This document shows, in pieces, positions 28,174 to 33,353 of a stretch of DNA of 33,353 nucleotides; within the stretch, counting starts at the first letter, position 1, and each line of letters starts with the position of its first letter. The notes below the pieces were generated by a model, which did not search any database, had not been told where the DNA came from, and was given only the letters and a program-made list of their open reading frames with translations. Source of the DNA: a virus; the IMG/VR virus record IMGVR_UViG_3300002835_000640, positions 1-33,353 of that record; one strand, given 5' to 3'. The position numbers and the translations under genes were made by a program.

Positions 28174-28367
28174 GCGCGAGCCCTTATGGACGCAATGATG
28201 TGCATGTGCACGGTGGGATGCCTTCGGGTCGTGTGACGAATCCGAAGCGGATCGCGGAGATCGAGCGCGATGCGGCGGAGCTGGTGCGGCTCCAGCAGGA
28301 GGCACGGGCGAGACTGCTTGGTCCTGAGTATTCATTGCAACCACCGACAAAGGAGGAGACACGATGA
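28170..28367 (+). CDS. Small early protein
   Basis: 65 residues. Disordered start (SASPYGRNDVHVHGGMPSG), then an amphipathic helix (PKRIAEIERDAAELVRLQQEARARLLG), likely a coiled coil. Unknown. ATGA overlap with the sigma gene suggests coupled translation; an anti-sigma or sigma-partner role is possible but unsupported. Confidence 0.55.
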   Translation: MSASPYGRNDVHVHGGMPSGRVTNPKRIAEIERDAAELVRLQQEARARLLGPEYSLQPPTKEETR

Positions 28368-28606
28368 TCGCTGACTTGGAAGGACTGGAGAATCGACAGG
28401 CGCCCGCGCATGAGTGGTGGGTTTTTTCCACGGCGCTGAAGGAGGTATGGCTGATGCTTTTCTGTGAGAAGACAGGGCAGACGGGCTCGGTGCGTGATCC
28501 GTCGACGGAGGAGTGGGCCGATGCTTTCACGGCTCCGAGTAAGCCTTACCGCTGGCACCAGGATGCCCGCGTGCACATTGACCCTGAACTGGAGGAGAGA
28601 CCATGA
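28364..28606 (+). CDS. Small early protein
   Basis: 80 residues, with HEWWVFSTALKEVWLMLFCEKTGQTGSVRDPSTEEWADAF: Trp-rich and acidic. Strong Shine-Dalgarno AAGGAGGAG (28350-28358). Not recognised. Overlaps neighbours by ATGA. Confidence 0.6.
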   Translation: MIADLEGLENRQAPAHEWWVFSTALKEVWLMLFCEKTGQTGSVRDPSTEEWADAFTAPSKPYRWHQDARVHIDPELEERP

Positions 28607-29097
28607 TTCGAATTTTGATTGAGGATGAGTGGGGTGTGGTGGTGGAGGCTCTGGTGAATGTGGAGGCACGGCGTGTCGAGAGTCTGGTGGTCGAGACAGA
28701 GAGAGGCCTGAATGAGGCTTTTATCGCGGAGGCTTTGGTGGCGCTGGAGTTGGAAATGGTTATCGCGGGGAGAGTGAACGCGACGAAGGCGGAACCTCCC
28801 GAATGGACCGAGTGGCTCACGAAAGAGCAGATGGCGCGGGCCATGGGACTTCTGCCGTGCAAGGCGGAGTGGGATCATGAGTGCTCGACGTGTAAGGAGT
28901 CGACGATCGACTGGATGCGGGGATCTGGCCAGGTGCTGGAGGGTTTTTGCAATGCGTGCCTGCCTGCGGCTTTTGATTTGCATGTGATCGCCCAGGCGGA
29001 GGCGGATCGGCTGGTTGAGGCGGATGACGGGCTGAAGCCCGAACTACGAGCAGGGACAAGACCGGATGCGCCGTCGTGCGAGGGAGGGTGCGAGTAA
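28603..29097 (+). CDS. Early protein with two CxxC motifs
   Basis: 164 residues. The N-terminal half is beta/alpha (IRILIEDEWGVVVEALVNVEARRVESLVVE); the C-terminal half holds CSTC and CNAC pairs about 25 residues apart, a possible zinc-binding knuckle. Function unknown. GGAGGAGA Shine-Dalgarno. Stop TAA shares one base with the next ATG. Confidence 0.6.
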   Translation: MIRILIEDEWGVVVEALVNVEARRVESLVVETERGLNEAFIAEALVALELEMVIAGRVNATKAEPPEWTEWLTKEQMARAMGLLPCKAEWDHECSTCKESTIDWMRGSGQVLEGFCNACLPAAFDLHVIAQAEADRLVEADDGLKPELRAGTRPDAPSCEGGCE

Positions 29098-29372
29098 TGA
29101 GCATCGTTTCATTGATCGCGGAGGCCGACGCTTGCAGGGCGGATCTGATCGAGATTTCTCGGGAGATGCTGGACATTTCGAGCCGGTTGAGATCTTTGGC
29201 AACGGGGCAGGATTTGCCGGAGGAGGACGCGATCGATGATCTGAAGATCAAGGCGACGCTGGTGAAGATGTCCGACAGCCTGGGGCAGATGCGGAGGCTG
29301 CGACTGGCGACGCGGCTCAACCGCAATGCGGGCCTGAAGGCTCGGGTGGAAATGGAGGCAGCGCGGGCATGA
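29097..29372 (+). CDS. Small helical early protein
   Basis: 91 residues from the ATG at 29097; its first A is the last base of the previous stop. Entirely helical heptad-like sequence (LIEISREMLDISSRLRSLATGQD, LKIKATLVKMSDSLGQMRRLRLATRL), likely a coiled-coil dimer. GAGGGAGGG precedes the start. Unknown function. Confidence 0.6.
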   Translation: MSIVSLIAEADACRADLIEISREMLDISSRLRSLATGQDLPEEDAIDDLKIKATLVKMSDSLGQMRRLRLATRLNRNAGLKARVEMEAARA

Positions 29373-30172
29373 GCTGGCACGACATGGAGGCCGCAGCTGA
29401 GCACGAGGCGCTTCGCCTTTGGCTGGCGGAGGAGCAGGAGACGGTGGACACCGAGGCGGTGTCTGCCGCTGGCTTTCTTTTGCGCGTGCTGGGCAATGCG
29501 GTGACGGGTCGGCCAGCGGTGGAGGAGATGGGGTATCGGGTCTGGATCATGGCGAGCCGATATGCTCCGGCGATTTGCCCGAAGAGTGGTCGGGCCGATC
29601 TCCTGCAGATGCGGCGGATCGCGACGCTTTGCAATGGGGCGCTGAGCCTAGGCGAGATGGACACGGAGCGGGCGCTGGCGGTGTTTGAGTTTGTCTTGGG
29701 CCGCTGCCACGCGGCTCGGTGCATGGGCAAGCGGGCGTGCATCCTGGCCTATGGGATCTGCACGACGCCGGAGGTGCGTGCGGCACTGCCGAGCATGGAG
29801 AGCATCGGCGAGCTGTGGGGCCTGAGAGCGCGGAACAAACGGAGCGCGGTCTCGGCTGCGGCGGCGAAGATGCTGAGCGAGACGCAGGAGAAGACGCGGC
29901 GGCGCGGGCTGCATCTGCAAGAGGTGGAGATGTGGTATAGCAAGCGAGCGCAGACGCGGGAGAAATACAGGCAGGCGCAGATGGGGAATCAGAATCGGTC
30001 GGCTCCCCAGGCGGAGGACGAGGTGGATGAGCAGATCCAAGCGGAGGCCAGTGAGATGAGGCAGGGCATTCCGGTGCGGGCGGAGTATGCGGGTCTCCGG
30101 GCTGAGGTGCTGCGGGCGAAAATGAATGCGCTGCATGAGCAGGCGGAGGCGCGGCGGCTGGCTGCGCTGTGA
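29369..30172 (+). CDS. Unknown early protein, possible DNA-associated
   Basis: 267 residues. Helical N-terminal half with hydrophobic pattern; middle SIGELWGLRARNKRSAVSAAAAKMLSETQEKTRRRG could be a basic DNA-contacting region; C-terminal third is a long charged helix (EQIQAEASEMRQGIPVRAEYAGLRAEVLRAKMNALHEQAEARR). Position upstream of ParB-like and primase genes would fit a replication or recombination accessory role, but no domain was recognised. Last of the tightly overlapped run; a 42-nt gap follows. Confidence 0.55.
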   Translation: MSWHDMEAAAEHEALRLWLAEEQETVDTEAVSAAGFLLRVLGNAVTGRPAVEEMGYRVWIMASRYAPAICPKSGRADLLQMRRIATLCNGALSLGEMDTERALAVFEFVLGRCHAARCMGKRACILAYGICTTPEVRAALPSMESIGELWGLRARNKRSAVSAAAAKMLSETQEKTRRRGLHLQEVEMWYSKRAQTREKYRQAQMGNQNRSAPQAEDEVDEQIQAEASEMRQGIPVRAEYAGLRAEVLRAKMNALHEQAEARRLAAL

Positions 30173-30214
30173 GGAATTTTCAAGGCAACGAATCAAAACC
30201 AAACGACGAAAACG

Positions 30215-31606
30215 ATGAGCACAAAAAAAGCAAAGACGATGATGATGGAGCAGCCGGTGATGAGATCACGGGCCAGACTTTTGGAATGGGACAAGAACCC
30301 GAGGCAGGGACACTATGAGGGCATTCAGGCGCTGCGGGAAAGCCTCCTGGCGGTGGGCCAGCAGGATGCGATCCACGTGTGGGCACGGCCTGATGCGGAC
30401 TATATTTTGAAGGGGCATCGTCGGAATCAGGCGATGTGTGAGTTGGTGGAGGAGGGGTATGAGCAGTGGAAGCAGTGCCTGCAAGTGGTGCATGAATTTG
30501 AGACCGAGGAGCAAGCCTTCCTTTACCTGCTGCAAGATCACGGGCACACGGTCGCCCTCGACGCAGCGGAAAAAGTGGTGGCGACGCAGACGGCGCTGAG
30601 CATGGGCATCAGCAGTGACCAGGTGGCGGCTGCGATGGGTGTGACGGTGGAACGAGTGCAGCTGTGGTTTGCGTTTGGGAATCTGCCGGCGGCGGCGCGT
30701 CGGGCCATGGGCGACGGGGAGCTGAGCAGTAACACGGCGGAGATCTTGATCAAGGTCTCGAAGGACAAGATGGCGGAGGCGGTGAGTGCGGTGCTGCGGG
30801 ATGAGGCGACGGGGACGGCGATGAGCCATGGCCAGGCGAAGGCTTTTCTCGAGTCCAAATACCTGCTGCCTGCCAAGTGGGAGATAGAGTGGCGTGAGTT
30901 GGAGCCGCGACTGAAGAAGAAGCTGACGGTGATGGACGGGCACCAGTATGTCGAGTGGGAGAGCCGCTCGGACTTTGTGCTGGGTGAGAGCGGCCACCCG
31001 GATGGGCAGTATGAGTTTGCGGACGCCTTCATGAAGAGCGGCAAGCAGTGGGGAGCGCGGGCGAAGGAGCTGGGCGTGCCGGTGTTTGTGGTGCCTGCGC
31101 CACGCAACAAGGATGGGTATGTGTTGCTGGTGTCCTCAAAGATGATCGCGGCGGCGGAGAGTGTGGTGCCGGAACTGCCGAGGAATGGAGAAGAGCAAGA
31201 TCAAGATGAAGAGCAAGAGCGGGAGACGGAGGCAGAGGAGGAGGATGATCGGCCTGCCTGGACAAAGCCGATCCCGCTTCGCAAAATAAACGAGGCGGCG
31301 GTGAAGCGATTGATGGGTCAGATCGCGGAGGCGCTTGCAGCGAATCCGGCCAAGGGCATGACCTGCGGCGTGGCAGAGCTGGCTTTGCCTTATCTGGCGA
31401 CGGATGCTGCATCGACGCTGGTGATGCGTGCCTGGATGGGCGAGATGGCTCCGTGGGAGCTGCTGATCCACGTAAAGGAAGACAGCAAGCAACGCGGGCA
31501 GATCCGGTGGGCTCTGCTGCTGCTATGGTGCGTGATCTCTGAGTCGGTGGAAGATCCCGAGGCGGTGCTGGTGAAACTGGCTGAGGAAATGGGGGTGCAG
31601 CTGTGA
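30215..31606 (+). CDS. ParB-like nuclease-domain protein
   Basis: 463 residues. Residues about 18-80 show the ParB/Sulfiredoxin N-terminal fold: KNPRQG, IQALRESLLAVGQQDAIHVWA, YILKGHRR, where GHRR replaces the usual GERR. Residues about 130-160 (GISSDQVAAAMGVTVERVQLWFAFGNLP) form a helix-turn-helix like the central ParB domain. A Glu/Asp-rich linker (about 325-350) leads to a C-terminal domain without known match. No ParA-type ATPase is in the window. Could be partition, DNA binding or modification linked to replication; expressed before the primase. No Shine-Dalgarno sequence. Confidence 0.78.
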   Translation: MSTKKAKTMMMEQPVMRSRARLLEWDKNPRQGHYEGIQALRESLLAVGQQDAIHVWARPDADYILKGHRRNQAMCELVEEGYEQWKQCLQVVHEFETEEQAFLYLLQDHGHTVALDAAEKVVATQTALSMGISSDQVAAAMGVTVERVQLWFAFGNLPAAARRAMGDGELSSNTAEILIKVSKDKMAEAVSAVLRDEATGTAMSHGQAKAFLESKYLLPAKWEIEWRELEPRLKKKLTVMDGHQYVEWESRSDFVLGESGHPDGQYEFADAFMKSGKQWGARAKELGVPVFVVPAPRNKDGYVLLVSSKMIAAAESVVPELPRNGEEQDQDEEQERETEAEEEDDRPAWTKPIPLRKINEAAVKRLMGQIAEALAANPAKGMTCGVAELALPYLATDAASTLVMRAWMGEMAPWELLIHVKEDSKQRGQIRWALLLLWCVISESVEDPEAVLVKLAEEMGVQL

Positions 31607-31854
31607 GCAACGCCGACCCCAATGAGGAGTGGATCAAGGGCTATGCTAAGGGCCACCAGGAAGGCTATGAGGCCGGACTGGCAGCGGCCCAACCGCTGGC
31701 CACGGATCTGCTCGCGCTGCGGGTGCCGTGCTCGGCATCGCTGATGGGGGCGGTGCTCAAGGCATTCAGTCGGCAGCACCCGAAAGGGACGATGCGGCAG
31801 ATGGGCCAGTGGGTGCGTTTCGCTGCGGACGAGGGGGCTGGGAAACAGGGATAA
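31603..31854 (+). CDS. Small early protein before primase
   Basis: 83 residues, GTG start overlapping the previous stop (GTGA). Starts DPNEEWIKGYAKGHQEGYEAGL, a charged helix, followed by PLATDLLALRVPCSASLMGAVLKAFSRQHPKGTMRQMGQWV. Unknown function; perhaps a small replication accessory. Confidence 0.55.
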   Translation: MSNADPNEEWIKGYAKGHQEGYEAGLAAAQPLATDLLALRVPCSASLMGAVLKAFSRQHPKGTMRQMGQWVRFAADEGAGKQG

Positions 31855-31859
31855 CTGCG

Positions 31860-33089
31860 ATGAACAGCACTGCCTCAGAACGGATCGACATTGGCGATCT
31901 GAAGGACCGCACGCGCCTGGCTTTGCCTTTTGTGGAGGTGGCGATGCGCGATGGGCTGACGCTCAAAAAGATGGGGCGTGCGTTCCTCTGCCAGTGTCCG
32001 TTTCACACCGAGAAGTCGGGGAGCTTCACGATCGGCGGGAAGTCGCCGGATTTTGCGCACTGCTTCGGCTGCGGCTGGAGCGGTGACATTTTCAAGTTTT
32101 GGTCGGATCGTCATGGCTGCGACTTTGTGCTGTCGGTGACGCAATTGGCGAGCCTGGCGGGTCTGGTGCCGCGCATGGAGGCGGTGCAGTGGCACAAGCC
32201 CGCGGTGAAGGTGCCGGAGGTGGGAAAACGGCTTGAGGGGGAGGATGCGCCGGTGAAGCCGTCACTGCCGTCGATGCGGCTGCTGCGCGGTTATGAGATC
32301 GAGCAACTGGCGACGGTGCGCGGGCTGAGTGTGGCGGCGGTGCAGGAGGCCGCGAACCGGAGATGGATCGGTGCCTGCGCATGGCCGCAATTTGAGAAGC
32401 ACGGCCAGTGGTGGTGCCCGAAGGAGACGCACGCGAGCTGGTGCATCACGGACTCGACGCGGAACACGGCTGAGTTTCGCAGGCTGGATGGGAAGAAGTA
32501 TGTCCGGCGCGATGGCGGCGAGATCAAAGCGTGGAGCACGCGTGGGAAGAACTGGCCCATCGGTGCGGCGGAGATGGGCGACAAGGCGTGGGTGCTGATG
32601 GTGGAAGGTGGGCCGGATGTGCTGGCTGCGTTTCACTTTCTGCACGGCTACAAGATGCTGCGCCATGTGGCGGTGGTGGGGATGCTGGGGGCGAGCAATG
32701 CGATCCGCGAGGAGGCTCTGGAGTTTTTTGAAGGCAAGCGGGTGAGGATCATGGTGGATGCCGACACCCCGAAGGACGATGAGAATCCGCTGAAGCGCAA
32801 ACTGCCAGGGATGGAGGCGGCGGGCCGGTGGCAAACGCAACTGACGGCCTATGGGGCGACGGTGGAGACTTTTAATGTGGGGCCGATCTACAACGGGGCG
32901 GATGTGACGGCCTGGGGCAAGGGGCTGATCCGTGCGGACGAGATCCGCATCGAGCACCCGGGCTTCGTGCGGGCGGATGGCGAGCCGGTGAAGGACGTGA
33001 ACGATCTCGCGCTGTGCAATGCCGAGGTGATCGACTCGGACAATGTGAGGGATGCTTTTTGTGAATGGAAGGAAGGATTTGGAGGATGA
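31860..33089 (+). CDS. DNA primase (CHC2 zinc finger + TOPRIM)
   Basis: 409 residues from the ATG at 31860; an upstream in-frame extension lies inside the previous gene and is rejected. Zinc motif: C46-x2-H49 (CPFH) and C68-x2-C71 (CFGC), the CHC2 pattern that reads single-stranded template. TOPRIM: EGGPD (249-253) and VDAD (299-302) acidic metal-binding motifs. Makes RNA primers for phage replication. No helicase domain is attached, unlike T7 gp4. Its stop overlaps the next start (ATGA). Confidence 0.9.
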   Translation: MNSTASERIDIGDLKDRTRLALPFVEVAMRDGLTLKKMGRAFLCQCPFHTEKSGSFTIGGKSPDFAHCFGCGWSGDIFKFWSDRHGCDFVLSVTQLASLAGLVPRMEAVQWHKPAVKVPEVGKRLEGEDAPVKPSLPSMRLLRGYEIEQLATVRGLSVAAVQEAANRRWIGACAWPQFEKHGQWWCPKETHASWCITDSTRNTAEFRRLDGKKYVRRDGGEIKAWSTRGKNWPIGAAEMGDKAWVLMVEGGPDVLAAFHFLHGYKMLRHVAVVGMLGASNAIREEALEFFEGKRVRIMVDADTPKDDENPLKRKLPGMEAAGRWQTQLTAYGATVETFNVGPIYNGADVTAWGKGLIRADEIRIEHPGFVRADGEPVKDVNDLALCNAEVIDSDNVRDAFCEWKEGFGG

Positions 33090-33353
33090 TTATGAAAAGG
33101 AAACTCACTGATGAACAGAAGAAGGCGCGTGCTGAATACCGACGGCGATATGCAGAAGCAAACGCCGAAAAAATTAGGGATAGGAAGCGCCTTTATAAGG
33201 CAGCCAACCGCGAAAAGATTTTGGAGAAGTCGAGACAATACCGAGAAGCAAATAAAGAGAAAATTGCTGCTAGTTACCGGCAATGCCGAGAAGCCAACAA
33301 AGAAAAGTTTCTGAAATATCAGAAACAATATCGTGTAGAAAATCGCCAAAAGG
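33086..33353 (+). CDS. 15-residue-repeat basic protein, truncated by window end (HNH endonuclease-associated repeat)
   Basis: Open from the ATG at 33086 (second ATG at 33092) to the window edge, 89 codons, no stop reached. From about residue 20 it is built of 15-residue units on the pattern Y-x-x-A-N-x-E-K-I: YAEANAEKIRDRKRL, YKAANREKILEKSRQ, YREANKEKIAASYRQ, CREANKEKFLKYQKQ and a partial fifth. Such lysine/glutamate repeats are commonly found N-terminal to HNH endonuclease domains in phages; that domain would lie beyond the window. More AT-rich than the primase gene. GGAGG precedes the start. Confidence 0.7.
   Translation, partial: MIMKRKLTDEQKKARAEYRRRYAEANAEKIRDRKRLYKAANREKILEKSRQYREANKEKIAASYRQCREANKEKFLKYQKQYRVENRQK

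Noticed and set aside
31728-31859. Upstream extension of the primase
   Set aside because: It lies within the preceding gene in another frame, is Gly/Ala-rich without domain similarity, and a suitable ATG exists at 31860.

Overview
The window is one continuous stretch of a temperate, tailed (lambda-like, long non-contractile tail type) bacteriophage genome. It is GC-rich and almost entirely coding, and nearly every gene lies on the + strand with ATGA-type stop/start overlaps. The host cannot be read from the sequence. The high GC and the many starts without a Shine-Dalgarno sequence would fit a phage of a group such as Verrucomicrobiota, but that is a low-confidence guess. No host chromosomal gene is visible.

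Left arm (1-23966), virion assembly and lysis: a palindrome-rich region upstream of the small terminase gene (candidate cos/operator region); terminase small and large subunits; a zinc-ribbon insert; gpW-position protein; portal; ClpP-type head protease with an internal in-frame scaffold-like start; major capsid protein; two glycosyltransferases bracketed by intrinsic terminators; head-tail and tail-completion proteins; a cluster of small repeated-end ORFs that looks like cargo; tail assembly chaperones with a GGGAAAC -1 frameshift site; a short tape measure; tail-tip and fibre proteins, the last fibre carrying a Sec-type N-terminus; and a lysis cassette (small lipoprotein, 30-residue membrane peptide, membrane protein fused to an excisionase-like HTH, holin-like protein, NlpC/P60-type endolysin).

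Middle (23967-26411), integration and lysogeny: an attachment site consisting of the 3' end of a tRNA gene, flanked by paired CGTGACGY repeats 12 bp apart, then a tyrosine integrase. Phage genes lie on both sides of the site, so the DNA is in the attP (circular, excised or circularly permuted) arrangement rather than an integrated prophage end. Next come two leftward genes (a secreted protein with an internal duplication, and a ribbon-helix-helix regulator), an AT-rich divergent promoter region with a 10-bp-arm palindrome, and a rightward paralogous ribbon-helix-helix gene. This is an Arc/Mnt-like switch.

Right arm (26412-33353), early functions: a tightly overlapping operon of small unknown proteins, an excisionase-like protein, a sigma-70-family factor, a ParB-like protein, a CHC2/TOPRIM primase, and the start of a 15-residue-repeat protein cut by the window end.

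The main unexplained signals are: (1) a TTGACAC element recurring at a fixed 12 nt (once 14 nt) before the start codons of six left-arm genes; (2) an abrupt inversion of G/C strand bias and codon ending at the attachment site; (3) the membrane-anchored HTH protein in the lysis cassette; (4) a cassette-like array of small genes with conserved ends and divergent bodies; (5) the divergent paralogous repressor pair with its palindromic operator and secreted lysogeny gene.
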